Shown in pieces: positions 1-8,960 of a DNA stretch of 45,012 nt (its first letter is position 1; each line of letters begins with the position of its first letter). The stretch lies in NCBI GenBank assembly GCA_003194525.1, contig NBIV01000417.1, positions 1 through 45,012 on the forward strand. Direction: 5' to 3'. The notes beneath the pieces were generated by a model. It was not told the origin of the DNA. It worked only from the letters and a program-made list of their open reading frames with translations, and searched no databases. This DNA comes from Gracilariopsis chorda (taxonomy: Eukaryota > Rhodophyta > Florideophyceae > Gracilariales > Gracilariaceae). The translations under genes were made by a program, and so were the position numbers.

Positions 1-75
1 GGCCAAAAGAATGGAGCAACTACGAGAAACGACGAAATTGTTTGGCCAAAAGAATGGAGCAACTACGAGAAACGA
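1..75. repeat. Short direct repeat, 43-bp period
   Basis: A 32-nt sequence beginning GGCCAAAAGAATGG occurs at 1-32 and again, without change, at 44-75. The period is 43 bp and the window edge cuts the array, so the true copy number is unknown. No coding function is visible. Confidence 0.85.
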
Positions 76-942
76 TATCCTTCGGTAGTAGGTAGCTGGG
101 CTGGAAACGGCGAATTTATCTCCACGGGTAACAACAGTGCTGAAAAAGTCGCCGAGCATGTTGGATGGGACGATGGCTGCATCTCCTTTAATAGATCACT
201 GACCGAAGGGTAAAGGACCTGTTCCGCCGTTTTATCCACCAAGGAGGTTCTTGTAATTTTCGTCAAAAGAGTTGAAGTCAGGAGAGCAAAGAAACAGAGT
301 AACTGCCGAGATCATATCAGTTTCGAGTGGCAAAGCACGCGTTCCGTCAAACCATGAATGAGAAACGAACGAACGAACGAACAAGAGAAAGTTATGTACA
401 GTATAACTCTCCTAGAAATCTTGATCTTGGATTTCGAACTGCCAAAAGCGGCGTCAACCTCATTCCATTCAGCAAAGGACAACGATAAATTCTAACAGCT
501 CTTCCGCCAAGCATGCCGAGCAGCAGCTGCTCGGAGAACAGAAATCGTCCAGCATAAGCCTTACACAAAAGAGGCCAAGACATGAAGAGTACGTGTACAT
601 ATGAGCTACTCTGTACAGGTATTCCTGTTACACCCTTGGAATTACAGTTGCAATCGTCTTCTGTAAACCTCTTGCAACTTTGCGCAGCTCGACAACTACG
701 TGTAGTAACGAATTCATCATTCTCCGTCACCTTCGAAGACCAAAGCCTTGGTGATCTCAACTTTGAGCTCAAGGCCATTGTCACATTAACGAACGACAAA
801 CCGATCGTGATGGGTGTTTACATTATCACTAAAGCTCGTGGTGTCCTCGCATCTGTTTCTGAACAAGCAGCATCTCTACATCGCTACAGTGATGTAAACA
901 CACCCCCAATCTACAGGTGAATAGAGAACATTCCAAACATCA
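76..942. other. No recognisable gene (867 bp)
   Basis: Open frames here overlap on opposite strands, for example plus-strand 582-920 (112 codons from a real ATG) against minus-strand 392-799. Neither shows a signal peptide, a membrane segment or a domain I recognise. A GAAC tetramer run (about 366-383) is the only simple repeat. I see decayed intergenic DNA, with a small chance that 582-920 is a lineage-specific small protein. Confidence 0.4.
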
Positions 943-1420
943 TTACGACTTCTGTGATATCATTCGAGACAAAATGAAAAGCTCTTTCTTGTCCTTTATT
1001 TCTTCCTTGATCGACATCCATGTGTTGTGAACATCTTCATCGCCAATCTGCTCATCCTGAGCCAGTGCGTTCGCAAGACCTGAACGTGCAGCTGCATCAT
1101 TGCTTTCATTGACTCTTTGTTGATAGAGTTCTATCGCTTTTTCCCGGTTCTGACAAAACTCCGCCAATTCCGTGCAACAACACATACCCCAAGTTTAAGA
1201 CTGCTACTAATTTCTGATTGCTACGCACCAGCTTTCCAGTAACCTCAACGCTTCCTCGCCGTTGCGCTTGTCTTCGGGTGCTCTCTCCAAAAGCAAGCTG
1301 GTCAGGTTCAGCGTTTTCGCTTTCCATACGGTTCCAATACGTTTCATTCCGTCCGTCATAATTCTGCAATCGCCGCGAAAACGGTAAAGGAATCTTTCCC
1401 ATTCGAATATACACTGGCAT
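943..1420 (-). pseudogene. Sel1-like repeat protein, frameshifted fragment
   Basis: Two minus-strand frames are needed to read this locus: 1420 down to about 1190, then 1185 down to 943 in another frame. The first frame ends in a stretch containing NLGYVLLHGIGG, and the second contains REKAIELYQQ and ESNDAAARSGLANAL. Both match the Sel1/TPR-like helical repeat pattern (NLG...GxG, KAxELYQxAxxxGNxxAxxxLAxxL). Sel1 proteins are solenoid adaptors; the substrate cannot be inferred. The frame break falls inside one repeat, so this copy is probably dead. A small intron is a less likely explanation. Confidence 0.55.
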
Positions 1421-1423
1421 TGA

Positions 1424-1490
1424 TATAAAAGATATGAGATTCCAGTACAGGACGACCAGGCAGAGCGCCGGAATTGCTCAGTTGTTTACA
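1424..1490 (+). repeat. Dispersed repeat, copy 1 of 2
   Basis: About 65 bp (core ACGACCAGGCAGAGCGCCGG, then AATTGCTCA) recur at 32174-32240 with only a few differences. The second copy has an open frame reading RRPGRAPELL across it, but the first copy has stops. It is probably a fragment of an unidentified mobile element or of a duplicated gene. Confidence 0.6.
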
Positions 1491-1588
1491 TAGGCATCCA
1501 GACCAAATCGTTCCGCACACTACCGTTCATCAAAAGGCCTCGAAAGCGCTCCTTCGCCTCTCTCAGGCCGGCTTTACGCCTAGTTTCA

Positions 1589-1934
1589 CTAAGTGTTATG
1601 GCATGAACCAATTCCTCTGCTGATTTCTGTTCCCTGCGCCGACTCGGAGCGCGCCAGCTTCACGTTGAGCTTCGGCTCACTCTTTTTGAATCGTAGCAAT
1701 GAAGCATATACGCCGTACTTGTCCGTTTGATTATGAAGCTTGAAATGATATTTCATCAAACCTGCAGCCGCTGCTAAACATGATTTGTAGCCTTTGGTAC
1801 CACTCCAAAAACATACCGCAAGCTTTGGATATTCCAAACGCATTCCCGTGGACAGCATCATCCAGGAAGAAAGACAAATCACGATTATGATCGGGACCAT
1901 AGAATTCATCTCCCAACAATAAGAGACTAATCAA
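1589..1934 (-). pseudogene. Possible upstream piece of the Sel1-like pseudogene
   Basis: Two overlapping minus-strand frames (1934-1731 and 1909-1589) look like one reading frame broken by an indel near 1780. The first contains AVHGNAFGISKACGMFLEWY, loosely like a Sel1 repeat helix pair. The second contains ACLAAAAGL-type alanine-rich helix followed by KYHFKLHNQTDKYGVYASLL. It lies upstream, in the minus-strand sense, of the clearer Sel1 fragment at 943-1420, so both may derive from one gene. Homology is weak and rests on pattern only. Confidence 0.3.
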
Positions 1935-2294
1935 CCGAGCACGCGCGGCAGGTGCACCATAGTGTCAAGGTTCTGATTTTGGAATGTTCCAGATTTGTAC
2001 CTGGGCCTCGCGTGATTTGGGATCCGAGCCGTCTTGCTCTGTTTCGTGGTCGAGAGAATACGACGTTCTCTTGTAAGATGAACCACAGTGTAGCGCGCAC
2101 ACGAGGGAAGGGAGCGCGGTAGTACAGTCCCTGAAACGCATATAGATCCAAAAGATATCCAAGCTCCACACAAAAAGAGCACAACAGAAACCTCTGTAAG
2201 CGTGTTAGTACTTAAAGCGTAGTAGGACTCACAAAATGAGGCCATGAAGCCACGAAAACTACTTAGCATAGATGAATAAAGAACAAAAAACAAG
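1935..2294. other. No recognisable gene (360 bp)
   Basis: Several overlapping minus-strand frames exist between 1927 and 2293 but none has a domain or consistent composition. The stretch ends at the left terminus of the mariner element. Confidence 0.4.
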
Positions 2295-2340
2295 CATCGA
2301 AACTTTTATAAATCCACGAAACTTTATATAGACCAATAAA
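2295..2340 (+). repeat. Left TIR of the mariner element
   Basis: Imperfect inverted repeat of 8961-9007. Matching blocks include CGAAAC, TTATA and AGACCAA. The outermost bases are not certain because the two copies have diverged. Confidence 0.6.
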
Positions 2341-2423
2341 AGTATTGCTTTACAGAGACTCCATCTAAAGCGCGCCAAAATTCAAACTCAGCGTATGTTT
2401 CTATTAGCACAAGACGAGTACGA

Positions 2424-2615
2424 GTGCAAAGTTCAGTCCGCTCAGCGATCAAACATGCCGCAAGGGCAATTTTATCTGATAAAAGGAAGGGACTGATTCT
2501 CGCTCATCATTCAAATGAAATGTCCCGGAGAAACATTGCCGAAGAACTCAGACGAAGTCGAGTGTGCACACAGAAGTTTCTGAACAACCCATATCCAATC
2601 CATCAGCTAAAATTC
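2424..2615 (+). pseudogene. Tc1/mariner transposase, N-terminal helix-turn-helix (truncated)
   Basis: The frame reads KRKGLILAHHSNEMSRRNIA followed by EELRRSRVCTQKFLNNP, the first helix-turn-helix (paired-like DNA-binding) subdomain of Tc1/mariner transposases, which binds the terminal inverted repeats. The coding sequence is cut at about 2616 by the A1 repeat of the DIRS-like element and resumes at 8109. No in-frame protein can be made. Confidence 0.7.
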
Positions 2616-2774
2616 ATAGAATTTCAAGCAACGTGTAGAAGAATATTTATTTAATTCTGGAGAATGTCGAGGACGATGGCTTAAGCTTAGTGAGCGCCGG
2701 CGATCGATCGCGTCGCTCACACACAGATCGAGCATCGTTTTCATTGGTTTTGTAGTTCGTAATCATTTTCCTTT
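2616..2774 (+). repeat. A1 split direct repeat of the DIRS-like element
   Basis: It begins TAGAATTTCAAGCAACGTG and ends ATCATTTTCCTTT. The same sequence is found at 7903-8060 (A2) with only TT/CC differences near the motif GAGCATCGT. It includes an inverted pair GTGAGCG ... CGCTCAC around a CGATCGATCG palindrome (about 2689-2720), which could form a cruciform. Confidence 0.9.
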
Positions 2775-2783
2775 TATCCTCTC

Positions 2784-3960
2784 ATGGTCTTTCTACCGTC
2801 TGCAAGTCTCAGCGAAGCAGCGAGATCAATGCTATTTGTTTTCGAATCTGATCCGAAGTCCACCTGCTTATCTCCAGATATAACTATCCCTCTCACTCAA
2901 ATTGCATCAACAACTTCAACATACACACCTCCAACGTCGCTAGAGACGAACAAAACTCTCTCAACCCTCTCCAAATGCCTGAACTTCAACATAACACTTG
3001 ATCCAACCTGTCTCGTAGACCCCGATCTGTTTTTCTCGGACAACCCTCTTATATCCGAAACAATTAATGCATCAACAAAACAGAAGTACTCAATGGCATT
3101 AAGAAATTTTATACGCGCAAACCATGATCTACGACACGAAACTATTGTTGTTGACTTCGTCATTGCTGCTTACATTCAACAGTGTTTTCTGGCCGACCCG
3201 CGACCTGGAAAACGACAAGAGATGAGCAATTTGGTTTGCATGCTTCTCATTATGGTTCCAATCCTGAAATCCAAAACTTGGGTTATCCCGTCGTTGCCTC
3301 AGTGGATGGAAACACATTAAGCCAGCGCAGTGTGCAACTCCGCTTACGAAACAGATGGCATTTGCATTCGCTTGGCATTTAATGCAGACCTGTAAGGCAA
3401 AGGCGGCGGCAGTTCTTCTACTGTCCTATGGTGCCTTTCTGAGATCTAACGAGGCTCTGAATCTTCAATGGAAGCAGCTTGCACTTCCTGGCGATGTTTG
3501 TCTCTCAGCATATGGCCCAAGAACGGCAGGAGTCAACATCATCGACGCCAAAACGTCGCGTCACACAGGACGGCTACAGTTCGTTCCAATAACCGATCCT
3601 CACATTATCTGTTTCCTTGTGAGGTACAGATCAGCAAACCCAACGCAGAGATCGTTTTCTCTTCGCCTTCGTTACCAGTCGTACTTGCAACTTATCAAGA
3701 GCACTGCCAGTAGCTACGGCATCTCCAATGCCAGGTTCTTAACGCATTCGGCTCGCATCGGGAAAGCTACAGACGACTATATTCAAGGGCTGCCGGTGGC
3801 TCAAATCGCAATCAATGGTCGTTGGAAGTCTATAAACTCTCTCCGCTACTACTTGAATAACGGAAAGTCATGGCTGCTGAACTTATCGATCTCACCCACC
3901 CAACGCAAGAGAATGGTAGATAGCGCTTCACAACTCGAACAGGGACTTCAACGTTTCTGA
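2784..3960 (+). pseudogene. Tyrosine recombinase (YR) of the DIRS-like element, frameshifted
   Basis: Two frames cover the gene. 2784-3320 (ATG start) encodes the N-terminal part, with a core-binding-like helical segment from about residue 94 (STKQKYSMALRNFIRANHDL). The catalytic part runs from about 3319 in the next frame to 3960. In the 3355-3960 reading the expected residues are present: the first arginine in YGAFLRSNEAL (R30), the HxxR box in LTHSARIGKATD (H131, R134), a tryptophan in NGRWKS (W157) and the nucleophile tyrosine in LRYYLNNG (Y165 or Y166). Such enzymes integrate circular element DNA by strand exchange at short identical sites. The frame change at about 3318 has no intron signals and is probably an inactivating +1/-1 indel, although programmed slippage cannot be excluded. 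Confidence 0.8.
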
Positions 3961-4032
3961 TTTTCTACTGGAGCTCTGGACCAGTGCGCAACTTTCGAAA
4001 ACACTTCCATAACGGTCCTTTTCTCATTCTAT

Positions 4033-5580
4033 ATGCCTCTTGTTCCCTTTCATCCTGATATCTGTCGCTTCCGATCGCTTCCGAAATTCCTAACACAGAA
4101 ATCCACCTGCAGCAAATCTCTCATGGATTCCCGCATGCACTCGACTCCCGCATCCAACCCACAAGAAATCGGCTTTCATGGACCGCATATCAACCCCCCA
4201 GTCTCTCAGACGGAAAATCCTCGACCCCCGCCAAATCCGAGCCAGCTTGCCTCCGCAAACATCAATGGTCTCGGTTTGAGCGCACAACCAAACCCCACAC
4301 AGGCTGTTCAGTCCCTCTTCTCTTCTGCTCAACCAGTACCCGACCACCCACCCCCTTCGGCCTCGATCGCTACCCAGTCGTATGGTAACATTCGATTGAT
4401 CAACCCCGTTGTCATTTGCACTCAACTCACAAATGCACAGCTTCTCTCTATCACGCAGTCAGCCCCACTCGCCGAGCGAACGGCGTTCGGCCCCTTTCCG
4501 ACTAAGGAGCAGCTAATTACCGACTTCTTCCGCCTGCGAGACCTTGAGGTTTCTTCACTCTCACTATCTTCCAACGAGGCGAAAGCAGCTCTTCAGAAGC
4601 TCATGAAGCTTACACCTCAACAAATAATAGACATGGCCGCAACCGCAGGAGAAGATCTAGTGAAACTCATGAACTCTGCCCTAAAGGCAGAACCAAATCT
4701 CTTCCCGCGAACGATTCCTTCTCACCCTCATCAGGCTGCGTCTATAGCCATAACCTGGCTCTTCTCAGCTTACCGCCAAATTCATCCCACCCAACGGCAA
4801 ACTACACCACAGCCTGTTACAACGCAAAACCTGCGATCCATCACACCTCTTCTGTCCATTGCACGTCCCTCTCTCTCAGGAGTACCGCAAGCTACTGATC
4901 AAGAGTCTTCAGACGATGAAGAACCCTCCGCAGCCCACAAATCAAAAAAGCAGTTCATCGTCCCCAAGAACTTCTCTTTCGGGGTATCCAACTCGGAAAA
5001 ATCTCTGCTCCTGCATTATCCGGGGAAGGGTACGACGTCGACAACTCTAAGAGTGCAGGAGCTAATGGGCCCCGCAATTCTTTCCATGATGATATCCTCA
5101 GGAACCGACATCCCGACTTTCCTGCAGCACAGTTTTCAGCATTGGAAACGATCGCCATCGGGGCAACCATATGCCTCGGAGATCGACGCAGTCACGCTCG
5201 GGAGGATAATACACATCGAGATGTTGATTCACGACTCTCCAAAGCAAGCCCTGGAGCAGAGGCCTTCTCTCGAAGTCGCACTGCGTCGCCTTTACGCCAT
5301 TCTTCACGTCCAGGAATCAATTTCAACAGGTGTAGACAACGACTACAAGGACGCCTGGGAGGAAGTGGAGCACATCCTGGAAATAATGCCACAGGGAACT
5401 GTACGATCTCAAGAACTCGAAGAGCACATGACAAGGCACATCTCTCTCAAAAAGAGAAGATGCACCGGCATCAAATCTATTCAGGAGTTCCGCACGAAGA
5501 AGCGCAACTCCAAAAGCCATCGAAATTCTCGCGCCAACGACGCGGACAAAAGCGAAAAAGAACGCCAGGGCAGATCGTGA
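4033..5580 (+). CDS. Gag-like ORF of the DIRS-like element
   Basis: A 515-codon frame from ATG. The first 280 residues are proline/serine/glutamine-rich and low in order. Residues about 165-200 form an amphipathic helical stretch (SSNEAKAALQKLMKLTPQQI). An acidic patch (ESSDDEEPSA, about residue 290) follows, and the C-terminus is very basic (KKRRCTGIK, then lysine/arginine-rich to the end), as expected for a nucleic-acid-binding gag tail. No CCHC knuckle is present. The position between recombinase and RT, and the overlap with the RT frame, suggest that it is the structural protein; assignment is by position and composition, not sequence identity. It is the longest undamaged ORF of its frame in the element. 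Confidence 0.6.
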   Translation: MPLVPFHPDICRFRSLPKFLTQKSTCSKSLMDSRMHSTPASNPQEIGFHGPHINPPVSQTENPRPPPNPSQLASANINGLGLSAQPNPTQAVQSLFSSAQPVPDHPPPSASIATQSYGNIRLINPVVICTQLTNAQLLSITQSAPLAERTAFGPFPTKEQLITDFFRLRDLEVSSLSLSSNEAKAALQKLMKLTPQQIIDMAATAGEDLVKLMNSALKAEPNLFPRTIPSHPHQAASIAITWLFSAYRQIHPTQRQTTPQPVTTQNLRSITPLLSIARPSLSGVPQATDQESSDDEEPSAAHKSKKQFIVPKNFSFGVSNSEKSLLLHYPGKGTTSTTLRVQELMGPAILSMMISSGTDIPTFLQHSFQHWKRSPSGQPYASEIDAVTLGRIIHIEMLIHDSPKQALEQRPSLEVALRRLYAILHVQESISTGVDNDYKDAWEEVEHILEIMPQGTVRSQELEEHMTRHISLKKRRCTGIKSIQEFRTKKRNSKSHRNSRANDADKSEKERQGRS

Positions 5581-7730
5581 TGTCTCCTTGCAAGCGTACT
5601 CTCGTCTTCCCCATCCCACCCCTTCCCCTTTCCATCCGACACTGCACTACAGCCAATGGCGTTCTGGATACGCTCAACAGCCTCTTCGCCGGTCCAAATG
5701 CTTCCGCTGCGTTACATCTTGCGAAAAATACCCCATCTCTTCCACAACTTCGCGCCCAAGAAGCCGTCTCAGAAGCTCTTCATTGTCACCGTTCTCAATC
5801 ACTCGGTATATGCAGGGACTCGCAGACGCCCTTAGAGACATCCTATGTATCTGATATCCAGCTTCAAGATCATCTCAAACTTCACTTTCGCAACCCTACC
5901 TTGGCTTTTCAGCGAGGCGTGTTCAAGAGAATCGACCCCTTTCGCATCGCCCTTCCAAAGAACCGGTCTTCCCCAGACCACCGCAGCGCCCTGCATTGGA
6001 TATATCGGATGCCGCCGGAAGTACAGCAGCTCTTTCCAACCTCTAGTGCAAGTCCCTTCGAAACAAACATATTCGAAGCGACTTACGGACCTGATAGCCA
6101 CGAATTAAGAGCCTCGCTTCCCAAACCCATTACCCATACAACTCCACGAAAGTACGTGAAGCTCCTCGAGAGGATTCATAACGCGGGCATGGTTACATGG
6201 TCTGTGGTCTCCGACGAAAATCCGAACTACTCAAAACTTGCCGACGCAATCCAGCTTTCGCTCTTCGCTGTATCTAAGTCACCTGATGATGACAGACTAA
6301 TTTCTTGGCCTCGTGTACAGAATGAACTGTTTCAAGATCCTCCATATACTTCGCTCCCCGATCCAGGTCTCTTCTCATCTATCACCGTCTCTGGTGGCCT
6401 TTCGGCGTTCTACTTTGACGTGGCGAACATGTTTCACAATATATCGCTGCCAAAATCACTCTCCAGCCTCTTTCCGTTACCCAAGGTCAAGTTTAAAGAC
6501 CTCCCTCCCCTGCTTTCCGAATGCCTTCGAAAAACCTTTTGCGGCAAGCTCAACGACGAAACTACACTTCGTCCTTGCCAGGCTTCGATGCCTATGGGTT
6601 TCAAATGGTCAGTGTTCGTCAGCCACACCTTCGCAAACTCCCTCATACAACAGTCTTTCTGCATATTCAGACAATCCCGTCTCGTGCCTTTTACAAAATT
6701 GTCGATTGTCGCCTTGGCAAAGGAGAATACCCCAATCAATATCACCTCACATGTTGCGCTTCTTCTACACATCATTGATGATATTGCGGTAGTATTGAAA
6801 GACTGGCCTCCGCGATCAGTAATTTTACTGCACAGGATTATGAGAACCATTTTTCTGTCTGCAAAATTACCGATCAAGGAGTCCAAATCGTGTCCGGTAA
6901 CGAAAGTTGTAACAAACGAGCTAACATTTATTGGCTGCACTTGGAATTTACTTGATAATCGTATCTTTACCGAAGCGTCGAAGGTTTCTTCTCTGCAGAG
7001 TACCTTATCCCACGTCTTGCAATGCACTTCGATCAACCAATCTGACTGGCAATCTATTCTTGGGAAAATAATCTGGCCATGTCTTCTAAACAGACCACTT
7101 CTCTCCTGCTTATCTAAAGTTTTCCATTACGCAAATGGAATTAAAACGTCGATACTACTGTCTGAGGCCATGAAGCGGGAGCTACTCATGGTATCTCATC
7201 TGGTACCCCTTGCAACTGTAAATCCATCACTATCCGTTGCGGACACGATCATCACTTTCGACGCATCCCCCCACGCAGGAGCCGTCTTGTACGCTCAAGT
7301 CAGCAGTGACATTTCATCATCGTTGTGGAACATTTCTCAAGCCTTAAAATGTACCCCCACTCCCAGTAACAAAGCCACTTCGTTGAAGCAGAAGGTGGCG
7401 GGGATCTACGCTACTATCAAATGGAAACGTGTTTTAGTGCACAGATGGCGAAAGGAAGAGCATATCGATGGTCTAGAAGCATCCACTGCAGTACTCGCCT
7501 TGAAGTGGGCCGTATCGAACAATATTTCGAACTGTCGTCTGGTTGCGTTTACAGACTCTCTAGTCACACTCGGTGCCTTGAATAAGGGACGGTCGCCTTC
7601 GACAATGATGTTGATTCGTTGCAGACGGATTGCTGCGTTGTGTTTAGCCTTCAACATTCGTTTGTCATTGCTTCACATTCCTTCAAAGCTTAATGCGGCG
7701 GATGGCCCTTCACGGCCCAATCTCGCCTAA
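5142..7730 (+). CDS. Reverse transcriptase-RNase H of the DIRS-like element
   Basis: The open frame begins inside the gag-like ORF; the recognisable protein starts after about 5590, so the upstream 440 bp may be read only by frameshift or may be out-of-frame shadow. RT motifs in order: motif A FYFDVANMFHN (catalytic D codon about 6417), motif B QASMPMGFKWSVF, the catalytic pair in HIIDDIAVV (6771-6782; IIDD instead of the usual YxDD), motif D KLPIKESKS and motif E FIGCTWNL. RNase H follows with ITFDASPHAGAVLY, STAVLALKW, VAFTDSLVTLGAL and HIPSKLNAADGPSR, giving the D-E-D-D set. No methyltransferase domain follows. It would copy element RNA into DNA. The frame is intact to its stop at 7730. 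Confidence 0.85.
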   Translation: METIAIGATICLGDRRSHAREDNTHRDVDSRLSKASPGAEAFSRSRTASPLRHSSRPGINFNRCRQRLQGRLGGSGAHPGNNATGNCTISRTRRAHDKAHLSQKEKMHRHQIYSGVPHEEAQLQKPSKFSRQRRGQKRKRTPGQIVMSPCKRTLVFPIPPLPLSIRHCTTANGVLDTLNSLFAGPNASAALHLAKNTPSLPQLRAQEAVSEALHCHRSQSLGICRDSQTPLETSYVSDIQLQDHLKLHFRNPTLAFQRGVFKRIDPFRIALPKNRSSPDHRSALHWIYRMPPEVQQLFPTSSASPFETNIFEATYGPDSHELRASLPKPITHTTPRKYVKLLERIHNAGMVTWSVVSDENPNYSKLADAIQLSLFAVSKSPDDDRLISWPRVQNELFQDPPYTSLPDPGLFSSITVSGGLSAFYFDVANMFHNISLPKSLSSLFPLPKVKFKDLPPLLSECLRKTFCGKLNDETTLRPCQASMPMGFKWSVFVSHTFANSLIQQSFCIFRQSRLVPFTKLSIVALAKENTPINITSHVALLLHIIDDIAVVLKDWPPRSVILLHRIMRTIFLSAKLPIKESKSCPVTKVVTNELTFIGCTWNLLDNRIFTEASKVSSLQSTLSHVLQCTSINQSDWQSILGKIIWPCLLNRPLLSCLSKVFHYANGIKTSILLSEAMKRELLMVSHLVPLATVNPSLSVADTIITFDASPHAGAVLYAQVSSDISSSLWNISQALKCTPTPSNKATSLKQKVAGIYATIKWKRVLVHRWRKEEHIDGLEASTAVLALKWAVSNNISNCRLVAFTDSLVTLGALNKGRSPSTMMLIRCRRIAALCLAFNIRLSLLHIPSKLNAADGPSRPNLA

Positions 7731-7770
7731 GATCGACAGCGTTTCTACACACTGTGCATGGGAATCGGGT

Positions 7771-7798
7771 ACAGCTCAGTCTGCTGGGACTGAGCTGT
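7771..7798 (+). other. Perfect hairpin 1 downstream of the RT stop
   Basis: ACAGCTCAGTC (7771-7781) pairs perfectly with GACTGAGCTGT (7788-7798) across a 6-nt loop. It lies 40 nt after the RT stop and just before hairpin 2 and the B1 repeat, so it could be a 3' RNA structure used for template jumping or 3' end formation. Confidence 0.85.
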
Positions 7799-7825
7799 GA
7801 GCGGCAAGGTTACGACCTACCACTC

Positions 7826-7849
7826 GATGAGAAGCTTATACTTCTCATC
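7826..7849 (+). other. Perfect hairpin 2 before B1
   Basis: GATGAGAAG (7826-7834) pairs with CTTCTCATC (7841-7849) across a 6-nt CTTATA loop, 10 nt upstream of B1. Confidence 0.85.
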
Positions 7850-7859
7850 TAATCCCCTT

Positions 7860-7902
7860 CACACCAAGCCATAAAGATCGTAAACCGGAAGAAGAAAAAT
7901 AA
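7860..7902 (+). repeat. B1 split direct repeat
   Basis: A 43-nt sequence beginning CACACCAAGCCATAAAGATC. It is identical to 8064-8106 (B2) and abuts A2 directly. Confidence 0.9.
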
Positions 7903-8060
7903 TAGAATTTCAAGCAACGTGTAGAAGAATATTTATTTAATTCTGGAGAATGTCGAGGACGATGGCTTAAGCTTAGTGAGCGCCGGCGATCGATCGCGTC
8001 GCTCACACACAGATCGAGCATCGTCCTCATTGGTTTTGTAGTTCGTAATCATTTTCCTTT
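7903..8060 (+). repeat. A2 split direct repeat
   Basis: Second copy of A1, with two substitutions, sandwiched between B1 and B2 exactly as expected for split direct repeats. Confidence 0.9.
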
Positions 8061-8063
8061 GAA

Positions 8064-8106
8064 CACACCAAGCCATAAAGATCGTAAACCGGAAGAAGAA
8101 AAATAA
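8064..8106 (+). repeat. B2 split direct repeat, right end of the DIRS-like element
   Basis: Identical to B1 (7860-7902). Mariner transposase coding sequence resumes within 3 nt of its end. Confidence 0.9.
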
Positions 8107-8108
8107 AG

Positions 8109-8938
8109 GCAAGAAAAGTGAAACTTTCTAACACCACTGTCTGCCCCAACGTATGTCATGCCTCATGCTTCCACAGAAGTGCTGCTGATATACAAAAGCA
8201 GTACGGCCAGCCTGTAATCGTCCATACAGTACGACAGATCTTGATCGACAGACCCATTTGCGTAACCAACGAGCTTAGAAACGATCGTATATGAGCAAAA
8301 AACACAAAAAACCAAAACGGAGAGAGCACGAAGTAATTTTGAGATTGTTAACATCAAATGGAAAAGGATCATTTTCAGTGACGAAAAGAAGTTTAACTTA
8401 GATGGTCCAAATAGACCTGCATCTTATTAGTATGATTAACGGACGACTGTAGAGCTGTTCTCAAAACATAAGAAAGATGGAGAGTTTACAATGATTTGGG
8501 TGCAATTTCATACTATAGTATAAGCGATTTGGATCTCGTTAACGTCAATCAGGACTCCGTTAAGTATTGCAAAACTTTTTTGCAAACTTTACTTCCCTTT
8601 GCAGCGGACGTATGTGGGGAAAGATGGACGTCGATACATGATAGAGCCTCAACACAACGCTCTAATCACATTAAAAATGACTCTCTGAGGACAATGTGGA
8701 TGTACTGAACTGGCCTGCAGAATCCCCACGCCTTAAGACTATAGATAATATTTGGGGTCGTCTTGCTAGAATTGTCTATGGAGGTGAAAAGCAGTTCGAC
8801 AACATTGAGGAACTTGCGAAAGCGTTTGTTGATTGTTCGCACAAAATTGATGACGAATACATAAGGACGTTGTACTATTCGATGCCACGTCGTCTTGTTT
8901 CTGTAATTGAACGCAAAAGAGCTACTACAAAGTACTAG
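8109..8938 (+). pseudogene. Tc1/mariner transposase, second HTH and DDE domain (broken)
   Basis: The sequence resumes right after B2. It contains the second HTH (SAADIQKQYGQPV, then VHTVRQILIDRP), the first catalytic Asp in IIFSDEKKFNLDGP (about 8363), the second in IHDRAS (about 8640) and the third in LNWPAESPRL with LKTIDNIWGRLA (about 8705-8760), followed by VYGGEKQFDNIEEL and the C-terminal YYSMPRRLVSVIE. The spacing of the last two acidic residues fits the DD34D/E group. Stops after about 8290 and frame changes between 8500 and 8700 show that it is dead. Confidence 0.8.
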
Positions 8939-8960
8939 TTCAAATGAAGTGCGAGGTTTT

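Larger units (their letters stand above)
2617..8106 (+). mobile_element. DIRS-like (tyrosine recombinase) retrotransposon with split direct repeats
   Basis: The layout is A1 (2616/2617-2774), internal ORFs, B1 (7860-7902), A2 (7903-8060), B2 (8064-8106). A1 and A2 are about 158 bp and differ at two positions; B1 and B2 (43 bp) are identical. This A1...B1A2B2 arrangement is the hallmark of PAT/Ngaro/Kangaroo-type elements, which integrate a circular DNA with a tyrosine recombinase and leave no target-site duplication; none is visible here. The internal order is recombinase (2784-3960), gag-like ORF (4033-5580), RT-RNase H (to 7730). Canonical DIRS1 has its recombinase last and a methyltransferase-like domain; here the recombinase is first and no such domain is seen. 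The element sits inside the mariner transposase gene. The near-identity of the repeats implies a fairly recent insertion. Confidence 0.88.

Noticed and set aside
582..920. 112-codon plus-strand frame with a true ATG
   Set aside because: No domain, no promoter, overlaps another open frame on the opposite strand; not supported enough for a gene call.
6900..7730. DIRS1-type methyltransferase domain after RNase H
   Set aside because: The ORF ends directly after the RNase H motif HIPSKLNAADGPSR and no further domain follows.
8163..8372. Minus-strand 69-codon hydrophobic frame
   Set aside because: It is the reverse of mariner transposase coding sequence; a shadow ORF.
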